Shown here piece after piece: positions 11,512-21,800 of a DNA stretch of 64,000 nt. The DNA is taken from the NCBI RefSeq assembly GCF_945859705.1, contig NC_079134.1, forward strand, positions 67,638,625 to 67,702,624. The letters are read 5' to 3'. How positions within the stretch are numbered: the stretch's first letter is position 1; every line of letters begins with the position of its first letter. The DNA comes from Episyrphus balteatus (lineage: Eukaryota > Arthropoda > Insecta > Diptera > Syrphidae). The notes beneath the pieces were generated by a model. It did no database searches. It saw only the letters and a program-made list of their open reading frames with translations, and was not told the origin of the DNA. Made by a program: the position numbers and the translations under genes.

Positions 11512-12176
11512 AAAAAACTTAAAACTGGTAACAACAATGTGTTAATTCAATAGTTATAAACAAAATACCACATTAGGTCATTTGCGCACTCTTATACACA
11601 CTATTGTGTAAGAGTGCGCGGCTTAGTTTGTAAGAGTGCGCAGCTGCGTACAGGTGTAAGTTCGCACAAAAGTCGCAAATAAAACTGCCTATCTTTAAAT
11701 AAACAGAGTATTTTTCAACCCATCACTCCTTGCATGAGGAACAATCCATTTAGTCTTCGATTAATGGTTCCGAGAAAATTTTAATATTTCCTAGTTACTT
11801 TCATTCGTTTGTTTTTTGTTAAACTTGTATTTGGTTTCTTTTTGGTTGGAGTTTCTTTTTCTAGCTGCTGTTTGCTGGTATATGGACAAATGCCAGTTAT
11901 TTTGGAGCCTTGGATAGCATTTACTGCTCTTATAACCCGCGCACTCTTATTTATTATGATGGTGCGCACTCTTACACGTCCAGACATGTAATCGAAGAAT
12001 ATATATGTATTTCACAATGCACGTTATGACCAATCTTACGTGTTCCTCAAATGTTTCTTTTTGTCGACTTTTCAATATCCCATACTTTGTTTATTGTTAT
12101 TTTTTGTTGTTAAGCGGAAAATTTAATTTGTTTGGCAAGAAAAATTGGAAAAAAAGTGCTAAAAAACTTAAACTTA

Positions 12177-12210
12177 ACTAGCACCTCTGTTTACAAACAG
12201 AGGTGCTAGT
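12177..12210. repeat. Perfect 34-bp palindrome at a retrotransposon 5' junction
   Basis: The arms are ACTAGCACCTCTGTTT and its exact complement, separated by AC. The left arm and AC are repeat R sequence (present in copy A at 8708), while the right arm is not. The second arm therefore arose at the 5' junction of the non-LTR insertion, as expected if the cDNA end snapped back and copied the flank. Confidence 0.85.
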
Positions 12211-15200
12211 CAACTAATTATTTCAATAAATTTCCCCCGAAATAATAATATAAAAAAAAAATCAATAGCCCTATTCAAATTAAAAAAAAAAAATAAATAA
12301 AATAAATAAATGCAAAAATAAAATCTCTCAATATCATCGCGAGTGTAACAAAAGAAAAATATCCAACAACAACAACACCGAAATACCTCTCCCGCAATAA
12401 AAGAAGAAAAAAAAAATATAACAACAAATGCCCACTTTGCAAATAGTGTTAAATACAACAAAAAAATCATATACCCACCAAGTGCAAAAACAATAGAAAC
12501 AACCACTGCAATAGCATCGTTAAATCAGCCACACAACAACAGCTTATCAAAAAAAAAAAACAAAAAAACAAAAAAAACTCTCGCGTCTCCCAAATTGTCT
12601 TCAGTGTTCAGTGCATACGAGTAATCCTTTCTTTTCCTTCCCCCCATCCTTCTTGCAGTCTGACTTGATAACGATTGTGGTTTCGCGAGTGGAACCTCTT
12701 CTCAAAATGCCGTAATCGTTATCAGTTTGATTTCCAGATAGATTATTGTGTGTGTTGATAAATAACCAGGGGCGGATCGATACAAATTATCACTAAGGCA
12801 TAACACTAGTGATAATTTGTTTTGTTGAAGCCCAAATTGGAATTTATATAACACATTCAATATAGTTAATTGTCGGATAAGGTTTTTAAAAGCTTTGGTA
12901 TATTTAAATGGTAGGTACATTCAGGGTCGATTATGCCAACATTCGTGGGCTTAGATCGAACTTCTGCGATGTGTACATTTATACTGTACAAAACAGGCCA
13001 GCTGTTTTGGCATTAGGTGAGACTCAAATAAGTGAAAATTCAGATTGTTCTGAATTTAATCTAAATGGGTATTGCTTGGTGCCATTATTCTTTTCTCACC
13101 ACGGTCTCGCCATTTATATTAGAAATGATGTAGCTTATCAACTTCAACCACAATACGGCCTGTGTGTAAACACAAATTTTAATTTCATGTGGTTAAAATT
13201 CACGGTTAATAAACGCATCATTCATACATGTTTCATTTATAGAAGCCCCAACCTGGACAGTAATTCAACTTCTAACGAATTTGATGTCCTGTCCGACTCC
13301 ATCCAAAGGATTGTTTCCCTGTATCCTCGCACTGAAATCGTCATTACGGGCGATTTCAATGTACACAATTCTTCGTGGCTTCGCTATTCTGGCCAGACAA
13401 CACCCGAAGGAAGGTATGTTGAGATCTTCGCTGAGTTAAACCATCTAACTCAGCTTGTCGACGAGCCAACTCGAATTTCGGACGTTGTGGGCCAAGCTGA
13501 AAACACTCTAGACCTGTTTCTTACCTCGGACCCAGATAAATACACTGTAAGTGTATTATCGCCTCTAGGCAAGTCAGATCATTGTGTCATATCTGCAAAT
13601 TTCTCATGTCTCAAAAATCCAGTTAAAGAAAAAACACCAAAGAGAACTGTTTGGCAATACGAAAAAGCCAACTGGGAGGGACTCAACGGTTTCTTTAAAA
13701 ACTTTAACTGGTCGCTATGCTTCCTCGATAGTGACGTTGATTCCAGTGCAGATATGATCACAAATTTAATTCTCTCCGGAATGAGAAATTTTATCCCGAA
13801 TAGGGTTAAAACAATCAAACCGAAAGAGAATGCATGGTTTGACTCGAGCTGTAAAGAGGTTATCAGGAATAAAGAGGTAAGCTTCCGTTGTTATAAAGCC
13901 AATCCCACTGAGGAAAACCGGAAAAAGTTCAAACAGGCTAGAAAGGTCAGCAACGCCCATATCCGACGAACCAAATTCCTGCATGATCAAAAATTAAGAC
14001 AAAAAATACTTCAATGTCCCACAGGGAGTAAAAATTTTTGGTCATTTGCTAAAAACATTAAAAACTCTTCGTCATCTGCGGTTCCAACGCTTGTCTTCAA
14101 TGACACTCCCTTTGTAAGCTCTGTTGAGAAAGCTAATCTCCTTGCAAAGCAGTTCGCTGCCAACTCTACACTGCCAGATAGTGTCATGACTCCTCCAGTA
14201 CTTGAGTGTGTAAACGGTTCCATGGGACGAATCTTCTTTCGCACTCGTACAGTGGCAAGAGTCCTGAAAGACCTCGACATACACAAATCCGTTGGCCCGG
14301 ATAGTATCCCTGCCATCGTTCTGAAGAGGTGTTCTTCCACGCTGGCAAAACCACTGCGTAAGCTTTTTCATCTGTCCTACTCTACTGGACTCGTTCCGAG
14401 TGGATGGAAAACCGCATTTGTCCAGCCTGTCCCTAAAAAAGGCGAATCCTCCTCACCCTCCAACTATCGACCAATTGCACTCACGTCCCTTCTTTCCAAG
14501 GTCATGGAAACGCTGATTAATTTCCAGCTTAAGAAATATCTCGAAGAACGGAAGCTTCTTAATGACCGGCAGTACGGCTTTCGTAGCAATAGGTCCACTG
14601 GTGATCTGATGGTATATCTCACCGAACAGTGGAACAAATCTTTGCATCGTTTTGGAGAAAGCAAGATTATTGCGCTTGATATTTCAAAGGCATTTGATAG
14701 AGTTTGGCATCAAGCTCTCTTATCGAAAATGCATGCATTCGGTATCGATGATTCTCTTCTTCATTGGATTAGAAATAACCTTTCGGGCCGTTCAATACAA
14801 GTCGTATTGGATGGTTTCAAGTCTGAAACCCACAAAATAAACGCTGGTGTGCCCCAGGGCTCCGTTTTGTCTCCGACTCTCTTTCTCATTTTCATTAATG
14901 ATTTGCTCTCTGAAACTTCTAATCCATTAAATTGTTTCGCAGATGATAGTAGCCTCAGCTTTTCATATTCGTTTGAAAATTCACACCCATGTCCTTCGGA
15001 TGTGGAACTTCAACGACAAAATATGATAAGCTCATTAAATTCTGATCTTGACAGCATTGTTCAATGGGGAATAAGAAATCGTGTAGAATTTAATGCATCA
15101 AAAACACAATGCTGCTTACTATCATTAAAACGGAACCTTCCACCCATGCCACTATCAATGAGTGGCACTTGCATCGAGGAAACTGAGAAACTTTCCATTC

Positions 15201-15872
15201 TCGGTATGAGTGTAACAAACCACCTTCTGTGGAATGAACACATATTCGAAGTCGCCAAAAACGCTGCGAAATGTTTAGGTTTTCTCCGAAGATGCAAGAA
15301 ATTCTTCTCATCTTCTGATCTAGCTGTAATCTATAAAGCTTACATTCGACCAAAACTTGAATACAATTGTCACATCTGGGCAGGTGCTCCGATAACGTAT
15401 TTGAGTTTCTTGGACAGAATACAAAAACGTGCTTTCAAAATGATAGATGATAGATCGATAACTGAGACAATTGCGTCCCTAGACCACCGACGTAATGTGT
15501 CATGTCTCTCCTTGTTTTATCGCTATTTTTATAAACAATGTTCAGATGAAATAGCTAGTTGCATTCCTCCCCTGAAAAAATTTAACCGTAATACTCGCGC
15601 TTCTAGGAATGCTCATCAGTTTACCCTTGAGCCCAACTTCGGACGTACGTCAAATACAGAGATTCTTTCTTTAGCCGCACCACACGAATGTGGAATATAT
15701 TACCCGCCTCTGTTTTTCCCTGCCATTTTAATGTCCAGAGCTTTAAAACTAATGTGCATCGGTTTCTCCTTTTAAATCCCTCCCTATTTTCCTGAAGCTC
15801 GCACTGTGTTTAACATATTAAGGGTATTTAACTCCCTTTAGTGCGCGTTAATTATAAAAAAAAAAAAAAAAC
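12195..15872 (+). mobile_element. CR1/Jockey-group non-LTR retrotransposon with intact EN+RT ORF
   Basis: The insertion sits in repeat R. It has a roughly 700-bp A-rich leader, one long ORF (12908-15775), a 3' UTR of about 80 bp and an A-run at 15857-15872. Any target duplication is short and masked by the A-run (R resumes with ACAAATTTGC). No separate ORF1 is visible in the leader, so the copy is either 5'-truncated or belongs to a single-ORF lineage. Confidence 0.92.
12908..15775 (+). CDS. Endonuclease-reverse transcriptase polyprotein of a CR1/Jockey-group retrotransposon
   Basis: A 955-residue uninterrupted protein that would nick target DNA and copy element RNA at the break. N-terminal AP-type endonuclease: NIRGLRSNF (about residue 11), GETQIS (36), CFIYRSPN (about 107), ITGDFNVHNSSW (about 145), NTLDLFLTS (about 198) and SDHCVIS (about 222) supply the expected N, E, Y, D/N, D and SDH residues. 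A linker of about 200 residues follows. The RT has VGPDSIPAIVLK, FVQPVPKKG, NYRPIALTSL, QYGFRSNRST, IALDISKAFDRVWHQ, AGVPQGSVLSPTLFLIF, CFADDSSLSF and LGMSVTNHLLWNEH in the right order, so both catalytic aspartates of FADD and the palm A aspartate are present. The C-terminal region resembles other family ends (KLEYNCHIWAGAP). The start is the first ATG of the frame. No RNase H is present. It is the best candidate here for a recently active enzyme. Confidence 0.93.
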   Translation: MVGTFRVDYANIRGLRSNFCDVYIYTVQNRPAVLALGETQISENSDCSEFNLNGYCLVPLFFSHHGLAIYIRNDVAYQLQPQYGLCVNTNFNFMWLKFTVNKRIIHTCFIYRSPNLDSNSTSNEFDVLSDSIQRIVSLYPRTEIVITGDFNVHNSSWLRYSGQTTPEGRYVEIFAELNHLTQLVDEPTRISDVVGQAENTLDLFLTSDPDKYTVSVLSPLGKSDHCVISANFSCLKNPVKEKTPKRTVWQYEKANWEGLNGFFKNFNWSLCFLDSDVDSSADMITNLILSGMRNFIPNRVKTIKPKENAWFDSSCKEVIRNKEVSFRCYKANPTEENRKKFKQARKVSNAHIRRTKFLHDQKLRQKILQCPTGSKNFWSFAKNIKNSSSSAVPTLVFNDTPFVSSVEKANLLAKQFAANSTLPDSVMTPPVLECVNGSMGRIFFRTRTVARVLKDLDIHKSVGPDSIPAIVLKRCSSTLAKPLRKLFHLSYSTGLVPSGWKTAFVQPVPKKGESSSPSNYRPIALTSLLSKVMETLINFQLKKYLEERKLLNDRQYGFRSNRSTGDLMVYLTEQWNKSLHRFGESKIIALDISKAFDRVWHQALLSKMHAFGIDDSLLHWIRNNLSGRSIQVVLDGFKSETHKINAGVPQGSVLSPTLFLIFINDLLSETSNPLNCFADDSSLSFSYSFENSHPCPSDVELQRQNMISSLNSDLDSIVQWGIRNRVEFNASKTQCCLLSLKRNLPPMPLSMSGTCIEETEKLSILGMSVTNHLLWNEHIFEVAKNAAKCLGFLRRCKKFFSSSDLAVIYKAYIRPKLEYNCHIWAGAPITYLSFLDRIQKRAFKMIDDRSITETIASLDHRRNVSCLSLFYRYFYKQCSDEIASCIPPLKKFNRNTRASRNAHQFTLEPNFGRTSNTEILSLAAPHECGIYYPPLFFPAILMSRALKLMCIGFSF

Positions 15873-16354
15873 AAATTTGCATGAAATTTGACAGCAGATC
15901 AAACTCATTTAGATCTTTCCAAAATAAGTGCATTCAGTCTTATATTCCCTTTCAAACCGTAGAAAATCACGTAGAGAGCGCTCTTATCAACCGCGCACTC
16001 TTATACCATCCTACCCTATATATCACGATCATAATTTAATATATGTGAACTTTTTGACCGGAAATTTGACAACTGCTAAGAATTTTTGCATTTTTATAGA
16101 ATTTGATCCCATCATTTTTGATTAAAATGGTAAAATCATTGAATAATTACAAATAGAAGTGACACCGCAGATTACTCTGCAACTATAAGAGTACCGGAAG
16201 ATAGATGAACTACATGTTTGCGCCTCAACTATTTTGTATTTTCGAGTTGAGTCTTAACTAATAATTTTTTTAAACCTTCATAAAAAAATTAATAATTTAT
16301 TATTATACATTTCAAAGAGCTTATATTGATATAAGTTTTCATATTTTGAAAAGT

Positions 16355-16420
16355 CATATTAGTCTAGAGAACAAGGACGATGCCTTTTGCTCCTACTGGC
16401 CTAGGTTCGAATACCGGTAA
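16355..16420 (+). other. tRNA-like sequence, left arm of the 16137 element
   Basis: An A-box-like TTAGTCTAGAGAACAAGG is followed 35 nt later by a B-box-like GGTTCGAATAC. The block GCCTAGGTTCGAAT is identical in the opposed copy at 16521-16592. Acceptor and T stems do not pair well, so it is not a functional tRNA gene, but the two internal pol III-type boxes are recognisable. Confidence 0.6.
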
Positions 16421-16520
16421 AATTTGAAATTGTTTTTTTTTTTGTTTTTGCGGAGATTTTTTTTGAGAAATTTAATTAATTTTTATTCTAGTAATGTAAA
16501 AAAAAAAAAAACAATCTCAA

Positions 16521-16592
16521 TTTCCCGTCAGATTCGAACCTAGGCAGGTAAACTTATCAGACATTCACCTTATCCTCTAGGCTATCTCCACT
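16521..16592 (-). other. tRNA-like sequence, right arm of the 16137 element
   Basis: On the minus strand, ATAGCCTAGAGGATAAGG (A-box-like) precedes CCTAGGTTCGAATCT (B-box-like). It aligns over about 70 nt with the plus-strand copy in the left arm. Stems are imperfect. Confidence 0.6.
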
Positions 16593-16960
16593 TTTTGTAA
16601 TGGGAAAACTTTTATCTATATGTATAAGCTGTTTAGGATTTGATTTTGGGTTGCTGGATTTGCTTTTGGATTGTTGGCTTTGCTTTGGATTGTTGGATTT
16701 GCTTTTTTAATTCAATGCACGATACAAGCGACAATTACTTTACAGCGGAAGTTTCAATGGGTGTCCACTTCTATTTGTAATTATTCAATGGTAAAATGTT
16801 ATAAATAATATTGGTTTAAAGAGCATTTTTTTGTTTCAAATTGATGTTTTCACTTACGCAATCATGTATAGCTTTAGTTATATTCAGATTAGAATTCAAT
16901 CATTATTCGTTAGCGCTGGATCCATTGTGATACCACAAAAGACTAGCAAGTTGGGACTCA

Positions 16961-18283
16961 CTAGCCGAACCACTCGGTGCTTCTTATGAATGAAGATAGA
17001 CTTTTAACGTCCGTTTTCACTAGATCGCTAGTGTATTCGTAGAAGAATTCTCCTAGATAGAGTTTTCCTCTATTAGAGAGAGCAGGGCAGGTGCACAGAA
17101 GATGTTGAACAGTTTCCTCTTCTTCTTCATCCATGCAACTTCTGCAGAAATCGTTAGAGAACACGCCCATTCTTTTTGCGTGTCTACCTATTAGACAGTG
17201 TCCTGTAAGGACACCTATGGTGGAGCTAATATGCATTCTGTTTAAATTTAACAAACCCTTTGAACGTTTCAAGTCTATACAAGGCCATATTTGTTTAGTA
17301 GCTAGGCAAGTATTACTCTGAGTCCATCTGAGGTTGGTTTTCTTTAAAGCGTCCTGCTTTAGCATAAGTTTGCATGTAGCGATAGGTATTCCTATATTGT
17401 TCCTTTCTGGTTGAAGAGGAGTAATTGTTCCTAGTTTGGCAAGTTCGTCTGCCCTGCAGTTGCCTGGGATGTCTCTATGTCCCGGCACCCATACGAGGTG
17501 AATGTTAAACTGCTCAGACATCTCCCTTAGAGATGTTTGACAGTCGAGGACCGTGATTGAGTTTGTAGAGACAGAGGCAAGAGATTTAATGGCTGCTTGA
17601 CTGTCCGAGAAGATCCGAATATCCGTGTTGGATATTACGTTTTTTCTGAGCCAAGAGAGAACCTCCTTAATCGCCAGAATTTCTGCTTGTAACACGCTAC
17701 ATTGGTCTGGTAAGCGGAAGAAGAGACTGAGATTCAGTTTTTCCGAAAATATGCCACTACCTACACCTTCATTGGTTTTTGAACCATCAGTATAGAAGTG
17801 TAAAGAGTCATTATCCAGAGTACTAAGGTTCTCCCATTCAGTTCTGGAGGGAATGGAGTTCTGGAAATTATTATCGAACACCAGTTTAGGTGTGGTATAG
17901 TCTAGACGATCCGGAAGGAATCCGAAGTTGTTTAGAATGTTTGTGTGGCCAATATGATTACTGGTCCACTGAGAGGTTGCTTTTAGACGAGTAGCTGAGC
18001 TAGCTGCTACTTGTTTGCTGAAGATGTCTAGGGGTGTGAGATTTAGAAGTATGTCTAGGGCGTCAGAAGGGGTTGACCTCAGCGCACCGCTTATGCACAT
18101 ACTTGCTGACCTTTGGACTTTGATAAGCTTGTTTAAGTTTATCGTTTTGTCCAGTGCGGTCCACCAAACTACCATCCCATATGTAAGTATTGGTCTTATG
18201 ACCGATGTGTACAGCCAGTGTGCAATGTTAGGACAAAATCCCCATTTGCCACCAATGGCTTTTTTGCATGAAAAGAGTGCCAC
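16961..18283 (-). pseudogene. LOA polymerase, thumb-RNase H-zinc knuckle part
   Basis: The frame encodes the region from ALFSCKKAIGGKW (RT thumb/connection) through a complete RNase H domain: FYTDGSKTNEG (first D), LQAEILAIKEV (E), IFSDSQAAIKSL (D) and NCRADELAKLG (last D), with VWVPGHRDIPGN between. A terminal cysteine-histidine knuckle (CRSCMDEEEEE then HLLCTCPAL) and ...FIRSTEWFG follow. All four RNase H acidic residues are intact. The frame is separated from the RT fragment (18349-18864) by a frameshift at about 18365 that copy 2 has too, so the defect is older than the duplication. Confidence 0.9.
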
Positions 18284-18348
18284 ATTGGCTTTTTTAACTC
18301 TTTCTTCAATATTGAGCTTCCAGGTCAGTTTTTTATCAAAAGTGAGTC

Positions 18349-18864
18349 CTAGGCTTGATCGGATAGAGTAAGTGTTACCTCTTTAATTGTAGGGAGTTTG
18401 AAGTCTGGAATCTTGTATTTCCTCGTGCAAAGGACAAGATCCCTTTTGTGGGGATTAATATCCAATCCACAACCTCTAGCCCAGTGAATTAGCTTGTTTA
18501 AAGCTGTTTGTAGAAGTTCTGCAAGTGTCTGTGGGTATTTGCCCGATACGCCAATTGCCACATCATCCGCGTAGGCGATAACCTTAAAACCTTCTCCCTC
18601 TAGTTCTAGCAGCAGTTCGTTGACTACTAAGTTCCATAGGAGAGGCGATAAGACCCCTCCTTGAGGGGTCCCTCTGTTGGCTGCTCTACGGGTTTTGAAG
18701 TTTCCCAACTCTGAACTGATAATCCTGCTACTAAGCATGATTTCTATCATGTTCTTAAGCGAGTCTTCTATTTTGAGATTGTCAAGAGCATTCATGATTG
18801 CTGAGTTCCTGACATTATTGAAAGCACCCTCTATGTCTAAAAAGGCGACAAGAGTGTACTCTTT
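18349..18864 (-). pseudogene. LOA polymerase, RT palm fragment
   Basis: It encodes YTLVAFLDIEGAFNNV (palm A), RRAANRGTPQGGVLSPLLWN, VIAYADDVAIGV (catalytic YADD) and CGLDINPHKRDLVL, ending SDQA at the shared frameshift. It is the 5' truncated start of LOA copy 1; R sequence resumes at CTCATGAACC. Confidence 0.9.
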
Positions 18865-19567
18865 GCTCATGAACCGATTGAGTCTTCTAGAAGACTGCTT
18901 TATCTTCTACTTTACTTTGAGGCAATAAAATTTAGTTACTTCCTGTATTTGAGCTTCTACATCTCCTGTTGACTCCTCTAAGCCAAGAAGTTGTTGAATT
19001 TTCAAACAGAACCCATCAAATCGTCTGTTTTCGCACTATCCAGCTGAGTTTTTAAATTTCGGCCATTTTTGATATAGGGAGTTGAATCTAAAAAACGCGA
19101 TTATAAATACTTGGGGCAAATTTGGGCAAGATTTTTTTCTTTATTCCTTTAGAGGACACTTTTCTGAGTATAAAACCATAAAAACCCCAGAGAGCCATTT
19201 AGGTGTAAAAAAGAAAATCTTACTCAAAGTCAAAAAAAATTTTTTTCTACCAACACTTGGAAAATCACTAATAAAAACAACACTCAACAAAACAAAAAAA
19301 ATTTATAGTTAAATATTAATTTATATACCTTGATGAGTGTTATTATCCATTATTTAATTAATTTTTTACCGCACAAAAAATTTTGGGAGTAAGACAAATT
19401 CCAACCTGATTTTTTACCACAAAAAAAAAATTAAATTAGACAATGTTTAGCACTCTATGACTTTTGCACTAATTGGACAACGCAAATATTTTTGATGCAG
19501 TTAGAACCTAAATATATTTGGGATGACATACCAATCACTCAAAAGTACCGCAATAATATTCGATTTT

Positions 19568-21284
19568 TTTATTTATTGCTATGGGTGTCGTCCCACTGTG
19601 TCGTTGGGCGACATAACGTCTGCGTGCGTAAGGCGGCCCATAGACAAGACACTTGTGTGTTCGCTCCGGTGTGAGCACAATTGTGGTGTCTGGTGTGTAT
19701 GTGTATGGTAGATGGATAGGTAGGTAAGCAGGTTCTTAGATAGAGTAGAGTGAATGAATTGGCGAATTCTATTCATGTTTTTGTTTACATTTGAATTGCA
19801 TTCAAACAGGTGAATTTTATTTTTTTGATGGAAGCAAGAAATAAAATGAAGCAGGGTTAGAAAAAAATCTTTTTTAAAACAAATATTTACTGCAACTTAA
19901 TAATATTTTGCATTAAAAAAATACTACTGCACCTGAAAAATATTTGTATTGAAAATATTATCTTTATTGACAAAAACAATATTTTGCCTCAAAAAAAATT
20001 GTAGGTACTTTTTGCAAATACAAAAAAATTCTCCATAGAAAAAACAAATCAATGCGAAGTGTGGGCAATATATAGTTCATTTTTAATATTCGCCGAACTT
20101 CTTACAATTTTAGTTGCAATAATAATTTTTTTTTAATGCAAATATTTTCCAGTTGTAAAACAATTTTTTTTATGCAATTTTTTTTTTTCAGTTGCAGTAA
20201 ACGTTTTTTTTTTTTTCAATTAAATTTGTTTTTCTTAAAAACACCTATTCTTTTAAATTTCAAATTCATTTTTTTACTTGCGGTTTACGATTTACGGCCA
20301 AGTTAAGGATTCGTAAAAATATCGAGCTAGAGATAACAAAAAGCGAAAAATTGGGTCTCGCAATAATTTTGTCTGTATCCTCTATCTCGATATGAAGCGA
20401 TTTTCCTACTTGAAAATTGATAACTAAGAGTTTTTCGTGATACCGTAAACGGAAAATCAATTTGTTTTAAGACCAAAATAAATGGTAGGTATGTACGTAC
20501 TGGACAAAAAAGAAAAGGTTGGGTTTCTCAAAAATGGCAAACGAGGTCGTATCTATCAAATAAAAAAAATATACTTTGAACCGTTATTATTATATTTCTA
20601 TTTATGCAAAAACGGATCTCTTATATGAAAAATAAGGAACATTTTCCAAATATAATTTTTGGATTTTTAAAAAAGTTCAATTTTTGTTTATTTATAAAAA
20701 AGTGTCTAGAAAAACGTCTCGATTTTGATTTTTTTTTTCTAAAAATTCTTCGTTTTACAAGAAATTAAATGGCATACTTGGTTTGCATCTAAAAACCATT
20801 TTAACGAGTTAATTTTGTAACTTTAAAAGAACTTTTATTATAATATTTAATTTTTTTTTTATTTCTTAAGAATGGATAGAGATTTTTTTTTGCACTACCA
20901 ACTACTTGATTTATGTATAAAAACAACCAAATTTATTTAAAATGTATTTATTCTTCTTGTTTTTTAAGGAGTAGGTAAGTACTTTTGCCTTTTACAACAA
21001 TCCATAAAAAACTTAAAATTAACTTAATTATAAGTGCATTTAGTTTTTTGTCTTATACATTCCGTAAGAACAAAATTCAGTTAAAGGATAGATACCTTGA
21101 ACATTACTGCTAGTTTATTATTAAATTCGTATATTTTTGACGATCAATTTAATTACAGTAAAATAGTGTTAAACAATTTTTTGTTTTATTTTTAGGTAAG
21201 TACTTATCGCACAGATACAAGCGTATTGATAGGTTTTCGAGATACGGTTTTTCGAAGTTTTTTGACATTTTTCCGAAAGCATAA
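19568..21284. other. AT-rich stretch with an imperfect inverted repeat
   Basis: No gene seen. Between about 19880 and 20235 an imperfect inverted repeat has ATTTACTGCAAC at the left and GTTGCAGTAAACG at the right, compatible with a degenerate MITE. At about 19587 lies the complement of CACAGTGGGACGA noted at 7611. Confidence 0.4.
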
Positions 21285-21694
21285 CACGGTGTTACAAAAA
21301 TGAGGTTTTAAAATATACGCGGGCGGAGACTTTCACGTTTTGTAGAGCCAGTAGCACTGATTACGAAACGGTAGGGGAGGGGGGTCTATCTCCCCCCGTT
21401 TAGTTGGGAGGGGCATTTTTCTAAAAAAAAATTATCAAAATAAAAAAAAATTATTAAAAAACAACGGCAACACTAACATTTCCGAAAGGCAAAATTGAAT
21501 ATTTAATTCTAATTTTTAAATCAATATATTATAACCAATAGTTTTTGAAATAATCGATTTCAAAGTTAAAAATAGGCGAAAAAAATTTTTAAAAACTCAT
21601 TTTGTCCAGATTGGAATTTTAATAAAAAAAATTACTCACACAGAAAACTGCCTCAACTGATTCCTTATCGAACCGTGAAAACTATATGATTCTA
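21285..21694. mobile_element. Fold-back element FB, left arm (split by the LOA insertion)
   Basis: Starts CACGGTGTTACAAAAATGAG after TAA and matches the left terminus and arm of the complete fold-back element at 38197-39970, with a deletion after about 21375. The arm runs up to ACTATATGATTCTA, where the LOA 3' tail begins. Its partner arm is found at 32102-32658, on the other side of the LOA. Confidence 0.85.
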
Positions 21695-21800
21695 GGTTAG
21701 GTTAGGTTAGGTAGTAGTGGCTGTCAGGCAAATTACCCGACACACTTAGACCCTTATGGATCCATTGTGATACCACAAAAGACTAGCAAGTTGGGACTCA

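Larger units (their letters stand above)
16137..16790. mobile_element. Inverted-repeat element with opposed tRNA-like arms
   Basis: The termini are CATTGAATAATTACAAATAG at the left and its exact complement at the right, continuing with GAAGTG(G)ACACC. It is flanked by GTAAAAT on both sides (16130-16136 and 16791-16797), and removing it restores the R copy A sequence with one GTAAAAT. The 654-bp body has no ORF. Each arm carries a tRNA-like sequence pointing inward. The 7-bp duplication (8 bp if one terminal base is reassigned) would suit a hAT-like insertion. Confidence 0.88.
16918..18864 (-). mobile_element. LOA-clade retrotransposon fragment, copy 1 (lacks both ends)
   Basis: The fragment is nearly identical to 21758-23688. 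It interrupts repeat R with only GCT shared at the junctions. It lacks not only the 5' part but also the last 63 bp of the 3' UTR that copy 2 has, starting exactly at GGATCC. Target-primed reverse transcription starts at the 3' end, so a fragment without its 3' end is hard to explain as a normal insertion. Confidence 0.85.
11512..19567. repeat. Unclassified repeat R, copy B, split by three insertions
   Basis: R segments here are 11512-12194, 15873-16136, 16791-16917 and 18865-19567. They line up in order with copy A. The gaps are an EN+RT non-LTR element, an inverted-repeat MITE and a LOA fragment. Small differences from copy A exist, for example an 8-base deletion near 11828 and GAGTGCGC instead of GATAGCGC at 11634. 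Confidence 0.85.

Noticed and set aside
12210..12506. 98-codon minus-strand F/Y/C-rich frame
   Set aside because: Translation of the A-rich leader of the non-LTR element; low complexity.
16355..16592. Functional tRNA genes
   Set aside because: A and B boxes are recognisable but acceptor, D and T stems do not pair; the same applies to 57577, 60709 and 63419.
21694..21711. TTAGG-type insect telomere repeat
   Set aside because: Only about four units, located exactly at the 3' end of a LOA element; it is the element's tail.
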